NCBI RefSeq assembly: GCF_004366075.1
Contig: NZ_SODU01000006.1
Location: 1-64,000, forward strand
Direction: 5' to 3'
DNA: 64,000 nt
Source: Kribbella pratensis
GTDB lineage: Bacteria; Actinomycetota; Actinomycetes; Propionibacteriales; Kribbellaceae
A model generated the notes under the pieces. That model did not search any database, was not told where the DNA came from, and saw nothing but the letters and a program-made list of their open reading frames with translations. Both the position numbers and the translations under genes were made by a program. Shown here piece by piece: positions 23,680-31,721 of the stretch (position 1 is the stretch's first letter; the number at the start of each line of letters is the position of its first letter).

Positions 23680-26121
23680 TCAGCCGAACGTACGGCGTAC
23701 CGCCAGCGCCCGGCGCAGGTCGTCGAGGAAGTCGGCGGTCTGGCGCCGGATGCCGGACACCACGGTCTCGTCCGCGATCAGGGCCTCGGCCGGGGCGATG
23801 AGATCCGGATCCACGACGAAGCGTGGTGCCATCCGGTGCGCGGTGAGTCCGAGGACCATTCCGGAGCGGATCTCGCCGGTGTGCGGGATGTCGGTGAAGA
23901 ACCGGCGGGCGTACGGCGCGGTGACGGCGGCCTGCGCCGGGTGCCAGAACCCCTCGGCCGCGGCCAGCAGCTCCTTCACGCCGACGGTCGGGTCCGTCAT
24001 GATCCGCGTCCAGGCTGCCTCCTTGCCGTCGGACAGGGCGGCGCGGCAGCGAGCGGCCTGGTTGACACCTTCGCTGGACCCGTCGCGCGTGAGTTCGGCG
24101 TCGATCTCCGCTGAGCCGTAGGCCCCGAGTCGCACCAGCCGCAGGACCAAGGCCCAGCGGAGGTCTGCGTCGATCTCCAGCCCGTCCGGACCGCCGGCAT
24201 CCTGGAGCCAGGAGGCCAGCAGGTCGGCGTCGTCCGTGGTCGCGATCAGTCCTCGCGCGGTCGCCAGTTGCAGGCTGCTGCCCGGAGCTGTCCTCGCCAG
24301 CTTGTCGCGCAGCGCCTCGGCCGCGAGACCGTGGTACCGGTCGTAGTCCAGATAACGACCGAGGACACGAACGTCGAGCCACTGAACGAGGGAGCCGACA
24401 GCGACGTCGCTCTCCTCGTTCGGCAAGGCGACCGTGAACAGTTCCAGCGCCTGCCGGGGATCGAGCTCGGCGTCCGCGACCGCGTCCCGGATCGAGTTCC
24501 AGATCACCGCCCGCGTCGTGCCGTCCGCGATCGCGGGCAGCACCGCGGGAAGGTTGGCGAGGCTGGTCGCATCCAGCCGGATCTTCGCCCAGGTGTCATC
24601 CCCCGCATCCGGCACCAGCACGCCGGCATCGTTGCCCAGCACAACCTCTACCGAGTCGTCAGCGATCACCGCGTCGACCGATGCGGCTGATCCGTCGGCG
24701 TCGTACGCGCCGACGCTCAGCTTGTGCAGGCGGCGGGACGCGTCCGGGCTGCTCCGGTGCAGCACGACCGCGGCGCCGGTCCGCTCGACGGTGATCGTGT
24801 CCAGCCCGGCAGTCCGCAACCATTGGTCGGACCAAGTGTCGAGGTCCCGCGCCCCCGCCTCGGTGAGCTTCGCGATGAACTCGTGCAGATCCGCGTTCCC
24901 GTACTCGTGCGCCTCCAAGTGCGCGTTCACGCCCTTGAGAAACACGTCGTCACCGAGGTACTTCGCCAGCTGCTTGAGGACCGCCGCGCCCTTCGCGTAC
25001 GAGATCCCGTCGAAGTCGTCCAGCGACTGCCGCGCGTCCTTCAGGCTGTCCGGCGCGACCGGATGGGTCGAGCTGCTCTGATCCGTGTGCAGCCCCCACC
25101 ACTTGCGGACGAACGCGAAATCGACCCAGTTGCCTTGGTAGCTGGTCGCGTCCTCGGCCACGCGGTGCGCCATGTACTCGGCGAACGACTCGTTCAGCCA
25201 CATGTCGTTCCACCACTTCATCGTGACCAGGTCGCCGAACCACATGTGCGCCATCTCGTGCACGACGATCCGCGCCCGGGTACTGCGTTCCGCTTCGGTG
25301 GCCTGCCCGCGGAACACCAGGCTGTCGGTGAACGTCACGCAGCCCGGGTTCTCCATCGCGCCCATGTTGAAGTCCGGGACGAACACCTGCCAGTATTCGC
25401 CGAACGGGTACCGCTGCCGGAACAGCCGGTGGTACTCGTCGAACGCCTCGCGGGTGGTCCGGAACAGATCCTCGGCGTCCCGGTCGAGGTACTCCTTCAA
25501 CGACTGCCGGCAGGCGAGTCCGAGCGGAATTCCGTCGTACTCGCCGCGGAGCTGGTGGTACGGGCCGGCGACCAGCGTGACGAAGTACGTCGACAGCGGC
25601 TTGGTCTCGGCGAGCGTCCACTCCCCCGGCGCGGTCCGGGTGGCGGCGCCGTTCCCCAGGACCACCCAGTCCTCGGGGCACTTCACGGTCACGGTGTACG
25701 GCGCTTTGAGGTCGGGCTGGTCGAAGCACGGGAAGTACCGCGGCGCGGACTCGAGTGAGGACATGCCGTAGGTGTAGACACGACCGTCGGCCGCGTCGAC
25801 CGAGCGCACCAGGCCCTCACCGTCCGCGGAGTACTTCAGCTCGGCGGTGACGACGACCTCGTTCTCCGCCTGCAGCCCGGTGAGCGGAAACCGGCCGCCG
25901 TCGAGCGCGGCGGGATCGAGCGCCTGCCCGTTGAGCTCGACGCTGATCAGCCGCTCGGGCTTCACGTCCACCCAGCTCGTGCTGCTGGTGGCGCCGAACC
26001 GGATCCGGCTCGTCGTGACGAACGTGTCCCCGTCACCGGTCAGGTCGAACGCGACCTCGTACGACCGCAGGGCCAGGTCCGTCGCCCGCTGCCGGGCCTC
26101 TTCAACTGTCAAAGCGCGCAT
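23680..26121 (-). CDS. pepN: Aminopeptidase N (M1 family zinc metallopeptidase)
   Basis: 813 residues, the actinobacterial PepN length. Exopeptidase motif GAMENPG and zinc motif HEMAHMWFGDLVTMKWWNDMWLNESFAEY (HExxH-18-E) are intact. An ERAP1-like helical C-terminal domain follows. It is a cytoplasmic broad-specificity aminopeptidase for peptide turnover. ATG 26121 is preceded by TAGCGT with a 6-nt gap, giving a leaderless start. Confidence 0.96.
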   Translation of the reverse strand: MRALTVEEARQRATDLALRSYEVAFDLTGDGDTFVTTSRIRFGATSSTSWVDVKPERLISVELNGQALDPAALDGGRFPLTGLQAENEVVVTAELKYSADGEGLVRSVDAADGRVYTYGMSSLESAPRYFPCFDQPDLKAPYTVTVKCPEDWVVLGNGAATRTAPGEWTLAETKPLSTYFVTLVAGPYHQLRGEYDGIPLGLACRQSLKEYLDRDAEDLFRTTREAFDEYHRLFRQRYPFGEYWQVFVPDFNMGAMENPGCVTFTDSLVFRGQATEAERSTRARIVVHEMAHMWFGDLVTMKWWNDMWLNESFAEYMAHRVAEDATSYQGNWVDFAFVRKWWGLHTDQSSSTHPVAPDSLKDARQSLDDFDGISYAKGAAVLKQLAKYLGDDVFLKGVNAHLEAHEYGNADLHEFIAKLTEAGARDLDTWSDQWLRTAGLDTITVERTGAAVVLHRSSPDASRRLHKLSVGAYDADGSAASVDAVIADDSVEVVLGNDAGVLVPDAGDDTWAKIRLDATSLANLPAVLPAIADGTTRAVIWNSIRDAVADAELDPRQALELFTVALPNEESDVAVGSLVQWLDVRVLGRYLDYDRYHGLAAEALRDKLARTAPGSSLQLATARGLIATTDDADLLASWLQDAGGPDGLEIDADLRWALVLRLVRLGAYGSAEIDAELTRDGSSEGVNQAARCRAALSDGKEAAWTRIMTDPTVGVKELLAAAEGFWHPAQAAVTAPYARRFFTDIPHTGEIRSGMVLGLTAHRMAPRFVVDPDLIAPAEALIADETVVSGIRRQTADFLDDLRRALAVRRTFG

Positions 26122-26127
26122 GAGTGC

Positions 26128-26133
26128 ACGCTA
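26128..26133 (-). promoter_or_regulatory. -10 hexamer (TAGCGT) for pepN
   Basis: Exactly 6 nt before ATG 26121; no ribosome-binding site. Confidence 0.5.
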
Positions 26134-26136
26134 TCT

Positions 26137-26520
26137 CTACGAGCCGGTCGTCTTCCGGCGCGCGGTATCTGCTGCCAGCGAAGCGACGGCGCGGATCTGG
26201 TCGTTCGACGTGCTCTCCAGCACCTCCGCGAGCAACTCGGCGTCTTCCGGTTCGGCCAGCGTCGTCAGCACGTTCAGCGCACTCAGATGATCGAATCCGG
26301 CCGGGACGTCCGCGCCCGCATCGGCAGGCGGCCGGGCCACGATCCCCCGGGCGACCTGCCGCACCTCATCGGCCATCGGTTCGAGCGGGTTTCCGCCACT
26401 GACCTGCGTGTACGCCGCGGCCACCTGGTACATGTTCAACGCTCGGCACACCATGCCGAGGTTCTGGCTGTGCAGCAACGCACCGAACGCCTGCAGGGGA
26501 ATCGCCTCGTCCGGATTCAT
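26137..26520 (-). CDS. Small soluble protein, unknown function
   Basis: 127 residues, mainly helical (ALLHSQNLGMVCRALNMYQVAAAYTQ; EPEDAELLAEVLESTSNDQIRAVASLAADTARR). No signal, membrane segment or catalytic motif. It lies 15 bp before pepN and 9 bp after the monooxygenase gene, all on the minus strand. TAGCGT six bases before its ATG gives it its own probable leaderless start; that hexamer overlaps the TAG stop of the monooxygenase. Confidence 0.65.
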   Translation of the reverse strand: MNPDEAIPLQAFGALLHSQNLGMVCRALNMYQVAAAYTQVSGGNPLEPMADEVRQVARGIVARPPADAGADVPAGFDHLSALNVLTTLAEPEDAELLAEVLESTSNDQIRAVASLAADTARRKTTGS

Positions 26521-26526
26521 ACCGAA

Positions 26527-26532
26527 ACGCTA
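26527..26532 (-). promoter_or_regulatory. -10 hexamer (TAGCGT), overlapping an upstream stop codon
   Basis: Six bases before ATG 26520 and identical to the pepN hexamer. The TAG of the hexamer is also the stop codon of the FAD monooxygenase. Confidence 0.45.
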
Positions 26533-27630
26533 GTCGACGGGGTCCGGCTGGAAGAACCGCAGCACCTTCTGGGCCGCGTCCGGTCCGGAAATCATCTCCA
26601 GCGCCCTCGCGGACAGCTTCGCGGCCTCGGTGCTGCGAGCCAGCATGACCGGCTCGTAGGCCGCCACTGCGGCGTCCAGGTCAGTCGGATGCGCGGCGCT
26701 GGCGAGGGCGAGCTCGGCTCCGTCCAGCATGGCCGCGTTCGCTCCCTCTCCTACCGGCGGCATCAGATGCGCGGCATCGCCGAGCAGCGTGATCCCGGAC
26801 CGGCGCGGCCAGGTCAGGCCGATCGGCAGTACGGCGATCTTGCGCACCACGAACGGTTCGTCGCAGGCCTGCACCAGCCGCCCGAAGCGGGGATCCCAGC
26901 CGTCGACCAACCGGGCAGGATCAGTGCGTTCGTCGACCAGGTCCTCCGGGCCCTGCTGCGACAGGCTGACTCCGATACTGCCGTCGCCGTGCCGCTGGGC
27001 GGACAGCCGCAGGTCCGGACCGAAGACCCAGAAGTTGCCGCGGCCAACCATCTCGGCGAGTTCGGGGTGGGTGCGATCCGCGTCGTGGATGGAGCTCTGC
27101 AGCGCGATGGTCCCGGCGTACTCGGGTTCGGCGTCGGTCAGCAACCGCCGTACCCGGGAGTTCGCGCCGTCGGCGCCGACCAGCAGGTCGGCCTCCACCA
27201 GGCTGCCGTCGGTGAAATGTACGACGTACCCGCCGGCCGACCGTGGCTCCGCGTGGCTGAAGGCGCGGCCCCAGCTGATCGCGCCGGCCGGGAGCGAGTC
27301 GACGAGCAGGTCGCGCAGGTCGGCGCGGTCGATCTCCGGACGCGCCATCGGCGCATCGTCCGGGGTGTCCTGCTGGAAAAGCAGCTTGCCGGTGTGATCC
27401 AGCATCCGATGGTCCTGCCCCTCACGCCGGGCCGCGGCGAGGAACTCGCTCTCGAGCCCGGCCGTACGCAGGGCGAGCTGACCGGTGTCGGCGTGCAGGT
27501 CGAGCATGCCGCCCTGGGTCCGGGCCCGGCGGGAGGCATCCCGCTCGAAGACGACGGCGTCGATGCCGTGGACGTGCAGGACCCGCGCGAGCGTCAGCCC
27601 GCCGGGGCCGCCGCCGATGATCGCGATCAT
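26530..27630 (-). CDS. FAD-dependent monooxygenase (TetX-like, class A)
   Basis: 366 residues. Dinucleotide-binding IIGGGPGGLTLARVLHVHG and acidic FERD at the N-terminus, the DG motif VGADGANSRVR, and GDAAHLMPPVGEGANAAMLDGAELA. This matches class A aromatic hydroxylases, closest in style to TetX-type antibiotic-modifying enzymes. Natural substrate unknown; the divergent TetR gene 71 bp away suggests induction by a small molecule, perhaps a drug. ATG 27630 follows AAGGGAG. Confidence 0.88.
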   Translation of the reverse strand: MIAIIGGGPGGLTLARVLHVHGIDAVVFERDASRRARTQGGMLDLHADTGQLALRTAGLESEFLAAARREGQDHRMLDHTGKLLFQQDTPDDAPMARPEIDRADLRDLLVDSLPAGAISWGRAFSHAEPRSAGGYVVHFTDGSLVEADLLVGADGANSRVRRLLTDAEPEYAGTIALQSSIHDADRTHPELAEMVGRGNFWVFGPDLRLSAQRHGDGSIGVSLSQQGPEDLVDERTDPARLVDGWDPRFGRLVQACDEPFVVRKIAVLPIGLTWPRRSGITLLGDAAHLMPPVGEGANAAMLDGAELALASAAHPTDLDAAVAAYEPVMLARSTEAAKLSARALEMISGPDAAQKVLRFFQPDPVD

Positions 27631-27645
27631 GGTCAACTCCCTTCG

Positions 27646-27674
27646 ATACGCTGTATTGGCAATATACACTGTAT
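27646..27674. promoter_or_regulatory. Twin TetR operators ATACNCTGTAT between divergent genes
   Basis: Two copies of the 11-bp inverted repeat ATAC-N3-GTAT lie 18 bp apart (27646-27656 ATACGCTGTAT and 27664-27674 ATACACTGTAT), inside a larger inverted repeat TTCGATAC/GTATCGAA (27642-27649, 27671-27678). The stretch is AT-rich and sits between the monooxygenase and tetR start codons, so one repressor could control both. Confidence 0.7.
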
Positions 27675-27701
27675 CGAACGAGGCAATGTATCGTGCGACA
27701 G

Positions 27702-28403
27702 GTGGCAGACACTCCGTCGATCTGGGAGCGGCCCGAGCCGCCCGAGCGGCGGGCCCCCAGCCCGCTGAGCCGGGAGCGGATCGTCCGCGCCGCCGTGACG
27801 CTGGCCGACGCCGAGGGCCTCGACGCGGTCTCGCTGCGCAAGGTCGCGGCGGAACTCGACGCCGGTCCGATGCGGCTGTACCGCTACATCGGCACCAAGG
27901 ACGAACTGCTCGACCTGATGGTCGACGCGGTGTACGCCGAGATTCCGCCACCGTCCGGATCCGGCTGGCGCGAAGTGGCGCGGTCGTACGCGCACGGGAT
28001 CCGCGAGGCCGGCTTGCGGCACGAGTGGCTGGCCGATCTGCTCGACGGACGGCCGCGCTTCGGCCCGGCGGCCGTTATCCACGCCGAGGCCACCCTGACC
28101 GCGCTACGGGCGGCCGGCCTGCGGGAGATCGACACGATCATGAGCACGGTCGAGGTCGTCTCCACCTATCTGCGCGGGGCGCTTCGGACCGAGGTCGGCG
28201 AGCGGCGGGCCGAACGTGCCTCCGGTCTCGACGAGCGTGAATGGCAGCACGCGATGGCGCCGCACCTGCTCGCGATGTTCGCCACCGGCGACTATCCGAT
28301 GATGTCCGAGGCGATGCACGACGCCGAGCACCGCGATCCCACGGAGCGGTTCGAGCTGGGCCTGGGCTACCTGCTGGACGGCATCGAGCAGAGCCTGTCC
28401 TAG
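27702..28403 (+). CDS. TetR-family transcriptional regulator
   Basis: 233 residues. The helix-turn-helix domain lies about residues 23-70 (RERIVRAAVTLADAEGLDAVSLRKVAAELDAGPMRLYRYIGTKDELLDL), followed by a tetracycline-repressor-like C-terminal domain. Probably represses the divergent TetX-like monooxygenase and itself through the twin ATACNCTGTAT sites. GTG 27702 is chosen because TATCGT (27689-27694) lies 7 nt upstream; GTG 27693 is an in-frame alternative. Its TAG stop is shared, as CTAG, with the convergent LysR gene. Confidence 0.9.
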   Translation: MADTPSIWERPEPPERRAPSPLSRERIVRAAVTLADAEGLDAVSLRKVAAELDAGPMRLYRYIGTKDELLDLMVDAVYAEIPPPSGSGWREVARSYAHGIREAGLRHEWLADLLDGRPRFGPAAVIHAEATLTALRAAGLREIDTIMSTVEVVSTYLRGALRTEVGERRAERASGLDEREWQHAMAPHLLAMFATGDYPMMSEAMHDAEHRDPTERFELGLGYLLDGIEQSLS

Positions 28404-29275
28404 CGGGTGGCGGCTGCGTGCAGGTGGGTCGCGAGAAGGTAGGCAGGCTCGGGGGCATTCGCGGCGTAGCAGAGCAAGTGCCGGCGGGTGGACCAGGAGT
28501 CCTGGAGCGGGCAGATCTCGACGGCGGTGCTGGCGTCGACGGCTCGACGGGGCACAATCGCGAGCCCTGCGCCCGCGGTGGCCAAGGTGATCAGGGCATG
28601 CAGGGTGGGTACGACGGTGCGGTAGCGCGGCGCCGGCGCGTGCGGTCCGAGGCGATCGTCCATCCACTGGCTGAGCGGCGAGTTCGGGACGAGACCGACG
28701 AGGGGATGCTCGGCAACCTCGGCGTACGCGATCGAGGCGCGGCCGGAGAGGGTGCCGCCGGCCTGGCCGATCACGACCAGCGAGTCGTCGGCCAGCGGTT
28801 CGGTCCGCAACGGGGTCGGCTCGTCGTCGAGGATCACGCCGAGATCCGCCTCACCGGCCGCGAGCAGGCGAACGCTGCGGATCGTACGGCGCTCGCTCAC
28901 GTTCACGTCGTACTCCGGATGGTCGCGGAGGAACGTGGCGAGGGCGGCGGGGACGAGCTGGTGCATCGCGGACCCGCCCGCGACGAGTCGGATCGGCGCT
29001 GACCGCGACACGGCGTACGACGCGACCGCGCTGTCCAGGCGGGTGGTCTCGGCTAGGACCTCGCGGGCGTGCCGGGCCAGCGTGGCGCCGGCCGGAGTCA
29101 GGCGGACACCACGGCGCTCACGCACGAGCAGAGGTACGCCCGCCTGCGCTTCGAGCGCTCTGACCCGCGCGCTCGCCGAAGGCAGGCTGAGGTGCATCAG
29201 GCGCGCGCCGCCGGTGATCGAGCCCTCTGCAGCGATATGGGTGAACAGCCGGAGATCGTCGAGGTCGTACCGCAT
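28400..29275 (-). CDS. LysR-family transcriptional regulator
   Basis: 291 residues. N-terminal winged helix-turn-helix (LDDLRLFTHIAAEGSITGGARLMHLSLPSASARVRALEAQAGVPLLVRERRGVRLTPAG), then a periplasmic-binding-like effector domain. It is divergent from a TSUP transporter gene 49 bp away, its likely target. Its stop overlaps that of tetR by four bases. ATG 29275 lies 6 nt after TAGGCT, fitting a leaderless, autoregulated transcript. Confidence 0.9.
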   Translation of the reverse strand: MRYDLDDLRLFTHIAAEGSITGGARLMHLSLPSASARVRALEAQAGVPLLVRERRGVRLTPAGATLARHAREVLAETTRLDSAVASYAVSRSAPIRLVAGGSAMHQLVPAALATFLRDHPEYDVNVSERRTIRSVRLLAAGEADLGVILDDEPTPLRTEPLADDSLVVIGQAGGTLSGRASIAYAEVAEHPLVGLVPNSPLSQWMDDRLGPHAPAPRYRTVVPTLHALITLATAGAGLAIVPRRAVDASTAVEICPLQDSWSTRRHLLCYAANAPEPAYLLATHLHAAATR

Positions 29276-29281
29276 GGGACC

Positions 29282-29304
29282 AGCCTACGGCTCAGACTAA
29301 GGCT
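29282..29304. promoter_or_regulatory. LysR regulatory gap: -10 TAGGCT (minus) within AGCCT-N13-AGGCT
   Basis: The minus-strand -10 hexamer TAGGCT (29282-29287) is six bases before ATG 29275. It forms one arm of an interrupted inverted repeat AGCCT (29282-29286) / AGGCT (29300-29304), a plausible LysR contact that would overlap its own promoter. Confidence 0.4.
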
Positions 29305-29324
29305 GGCTACGGGGATCGCGCATT

Positions 29325-30101
29325 GTGGAGTGCACGCCGAACCCGGATCCTCGAAGGGTGCTCCTGATTCTCCTGGCCGGTGTCGCGGCCGGCGCGCTGA
29401 ATGCCGTCGGCGGTGGTGGGAGCTTTGTGGCACTCGCAGCACTGGTCGCCGCCGGGATGCCGCCGGTCACCGCGAACGCGACCACGACCGTCGCCCTGCT
29501 GCCCGGGAACGCGACCAGCGCGTGGGTCTACCGCCGCGAGCTCGAGGGCTTCCATCGCCCGTCGCCCGCCCGCCTCACGCTCGCGAGTGTGCTCGGCGGT
29601 GCGCTCGGCGCCGGACTCCTGCTGGTGTTGCCGTCAGCATCGTTCGACGCGGCAGTGCCGTGGTTGCTGGCGTTCGCGACCGTCGTACTGGCGTTCGGCA
29701 AGCGGCTCACGGCGGCGCTGCGGCTAGGACGGCCGGGGCCGGCAGTGATCCTGGCCGGGCAGTTCGTGCTGGCGATCTACGGCGGGTACTTCGGCGGCGC
29801 GGTCGGGCTGATGATGCTCGCGTTCTGGACCGCGACGACCACCCTCGATCCGGCGCGCGGGAACCCGCTGCGGGTCGTGCAGGTCGCGGCGGTCTACCTG
29901 ACAGCGGCGGTGATCTTCGTGTTCGCGGCCGACGTACTCTCGCAGCCGTTGCACCTGGTCGCGCTGCTGGCCGGTGCCGTGATCGGCGGGTACGCCGGGG
30001 CGCATCTCGTCCGGCGACTGCCGCCGACAATCCTCCGCGGGCTGGTCCTCACCACGGCTGTCCTGATGACCGGACTGTTCTTCGTGCGGGCGTTCGGATG
30101 A
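29325..30101 (+). CDS. TSUP-family membrane transporter (TauE/SafE type)
   Basis: 258 residues with about eight membrane helices. The repeated TSUP motif is visible in each half: AGALNAVGGGGSFVALAAL...GMPPVTANATTTVALLPG and LAIYGGYFGGAVGLMMLAFW. The family exports sulfite, sulfoacetate and other small organic anions; substrate unknown. Probably controlled by the divergent LysR protein. Start GTG 29325 has GGGGA upstream; GTG 29358 is possible but lacks spacing. The last bases overlap the next start (ATGA). Confidence 0.85.
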   Translation: MECTPNPDPRRVLLILLAGVAAGALNAVGGGGSFVALAALVAAGMPPVTANATTTVALLPGNATSAWVYRRELEGFHRPSPARLTLASVLGGALGAGLLLVLPSASFDAAVPWLLAFATVVLAFGKRLTAALRLGRPGPAVILAGQFVLAIYGGYFGGAVGLMMLAFWTATTTLDPARGNPLRVVQVAAVYLTAAVIFVFAADVLSQPLHLVALLAGAVIGGYAGAHLVRRLPPTILRGLVLTTAVLMTGLFFVRAFG

Positions 30102-30355
30102 GGCCCGCTCAGCTGGCGATGGCCTACCAGGCCTGCGAGGTCGCGGACCTGGCCGCCGCGATGGTCGACTTGGACGATCCGATCGACGCCGCAGCCCAGG
30201 CGACTCGCGTGCTCGCGGCAGCTCAGCAACTGGTGGCGGCCGCGGCCCGGCTCACCAGTCCTGCAATGCCGACGGACGCTCTCCAACTGTTTGTCTACGA
30301 GCATCCCGAGGAGGCCGCCGAGGACCTCGCGGACTGGATCCGACGGCGCGCGTAG
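30098..30355 (+). CDS. Small helical protein translationally coupled to the TSUP transporter
   Basis: 85 residues (MRPAQLAMAYQACEV...DLADWIRRRA). The ATG overlaps the transporter stop by four bases (ATGA), so its translation depends on that gene. It is Ala-rich and helical, ending in a DxxWI helix. No family recognised. Codon third positions are as GC-rich as in its neighbours, which supports it being real. Confidence 0.7.
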   Translation: MRPAQLAMAYQACEVADLAAAMVDLDDPIDAAAQATRVLAAAQQLVAAAARLTSPAMPTDALQLFVYEHPEEAAEDLADWIRRRA

Positions 30356-30850
30356 CTACGGGTTGGCGCGGCGGCCGCGGGGCGGGTCCTGGTGTGGGAG
30401 CTGCTCGCGCTCGCGGCGCAGGTACAGGCCGGCCGCGGTCGACACGCTGGTGAGCAGCCAGACCGCGACTCCCGCGTCGTCGGTGACGCCAATGATCGGC
30501 AGCAGGTCCGGGAGGATGTCGATCGGCGAGATCAGGTAGACGAGCGCGAGCAGCCAGAGGAACGTCCGGCTCTTCGGAAGGTCGGCGTACGTGCCTCGAC
30601 GGACGTCCCGGAGCAGCCGCGGCAGCGCCTTGGCGCGGTCGATCACGTTGCCGACCGGCACCGGTTCGCCGTTGGCGATCTTCCGCCGACGGATCGCCCG
30701 TCGGCGCACCACACCCAGCGCCCCGACCCCGGCGCCGATCACGAGCAGCCCGATCCCGACCGCGACGGCAGGCAGCCCGACAACGTCATCGTCGCGCATC
30801 AGCAACGTCAGCAGCCCGATCAGCCCGAGCAACCCGCCGAAGTACACCAT
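30356..30850 (-). CDS. DUF1232 (YkvA-like) membrane protein
   Basis: 164 residues. Two N-terminal membrane helices, a basic loop, then the DUF1232 signature ALVYLISPIDILPDLLPIIGVTDD in a third hydrophobic region. Function of the family is unknown. Its stop abuts that of the small coupled gene (30355/30356). TACAGT (30857-30862) lies 6 nt before ATG 30850, giving a leaderless start. Confidence 0.85.
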   Translation of the reverse strand: MVYFGGLLGLIGLLTLLMRDDDVVGLPAVAVGIGLLVIGAGVGALGVVRRRAIRRRKIANGEPVPVGNVIDRAKALPRLLRDVRRGTYADLPKSRTFLWLLALVYLISPIDILPDLLPIIGVTDDAGVAVWLLTSVSTAAGLYLRREREQLPHQDPPRGRRANP

Positions 30851-30856
30851 CTACCC

Positions 30857-30862
30857 ACTGTA
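30857..30862 (-). promoter_or_regulatory. -10 hexamer (TACAGT) of a probable leaderless transcript
   Basis: Six bases before ATG 30850; no ribosome-binding site present. Confidence 0.5.
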
Positions 30863-30871
30863 GAGCGCGGT

Positions 30872-31180
30872 TCAGCCGACCGGACCCAATGCAGCGAGGC
30901 GGGCGAGGTGGTCCGGAGTCAGTTCGAGCCCGGCGGCCGCGACATTCTCCTCGAGATGCCCGATCGAGCTGGTCCCCGGGATCGGTACGGCGGGATCGAT
31001 CCGGTGCAGCTGCAGGAGATCGATCCGCTCGACCTGTAGCCGCCGCAGACACAGCTCCGCAGCCTGCCGCAGGTACTCCGGCCGCCCGCACGGCGTCCAC
31101 GCGGCGGGTGACGGGCGGGTGTGACCCACCTTGGTGGCGATCAGCACGTCGCCGGCCTGGTCACGCGGCACCGGTCGGGC
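30872..31180 (-). pseudogene. Aldo/keto reductase remnant with internal deletion
   Basis: The frame reads GDVLIATKVGHTRP...RRLQVERIDLLQLHRIDP, the middle of an aldo/keto reductase, then jumps straight to VPIPGTSSIGHLEENVAAAGLELTPDHLARL, its C-terminus. About 120 residues of barrel are missing at a junction near 30990, and the N-terminal 60-70 residues with the catalytic Asp/Tyr are gone. In intact homologues a VP dipeptide occurs on both sides of the lost part, so deletion between short repeats is likely. Not functional. Confidence 0.75.
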
Positions 31181-31242
31181 CGCACGGTCCTTTACGCCCG
31201 CTCCGCGGCGGCCGAGGCGCTCCTTGTCGCCGGCGCCTGATC

Positions 31243-31287
31243 TTTCCGGAAGAAATTCGTCACCGGACGCACAATTCTTTCCGGAAA
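31243..31287. terminator. Long hairpin built from two TTTCCGGAA palindromes, after the polyol operon
   Basis: Arms TTTCCGGAAGAAATT (31243-31257) and AATTCTTTCCGGAAA (31273-31287) pair over 15 positions with one mismatch and one wobble; loop 15 nt. TCTTTCCGGAA also occurs as a direct repeat (31241 and 31276). The stretch is AT-rich for this genome and lies 18 bp after the DUF3592 stop, so it may end the polyol operon, although no T tract follows. A pair of protein-binding palindromes is the alternative. Confidence 0.5.
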
Positions 31288-31304
31288 CCCACGCCGGGCA
31301 GGCG

Positions 31305-31721
31305 TTACGGCCAGAGCCCGACGATGCCGTAGGCGAGGAACCCGGCGGCGATGAGTCCGAGGATGACGCCCGGGATCCAGTAGTCGAACCCGTAGTCGGC
31401 AGCCTGCATGCGGCTCGGCTTCTTCGGGTCGTACACGACCTGGATCGTGTCCCCGGGGTCGGCGTCCTCGTAGTTCGAGGTGTCGTCGGTGACCGTCTCC
31501 CCGGCGAGCGTCCGGTACCTGACCGTGATGGACGACGACTTACCGTTGGACTCGTCCAGGACGGTCGCGCTGACCACCTCACCGCGGTGCCTCAGCAGGT
31601 ACAGGTCGTGGATCTCGAAGTACCCGATCCCGATGAACACCGCCGCTGCCACCAGGCTCACAGCGGCCTCGAGTCGATCGTCGCCGCGGTGCTTGCCGCG
31701 GTGTGACCGAGGCCCGCTCAC
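31305..31721 (-). CDS. DUF3592 membrane protein
   Basis: 138 residues. A membrane helix near the N-terminus (AAVSLVAAAVFIGIGYF) and one at the C-terminus bracket a small beta domain with VVSATVLDESNGKSSSITVRYRTLAGETVTDD and GDTIQVVYDPKKPSR, the DUF3592 pattern. GTG 31721 directly follows the xylulokinase stop, so it is the last gene of the polyol operon by position; a role there is not known. Confidence 0.8.
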   Translation of the reverse strand: MSGPRSHRGKHRGDDRLEAAVSLVAAAVFIGIGYFEIHDLYLLRHRGEVVSATVLDESNGKSSSITVRYRTLAGETVTDDTSNYEDADPGDTIQVVYDPKKPSRMQAADYGFDYWIPGVILGLIAAGFLAYGIVGLWP

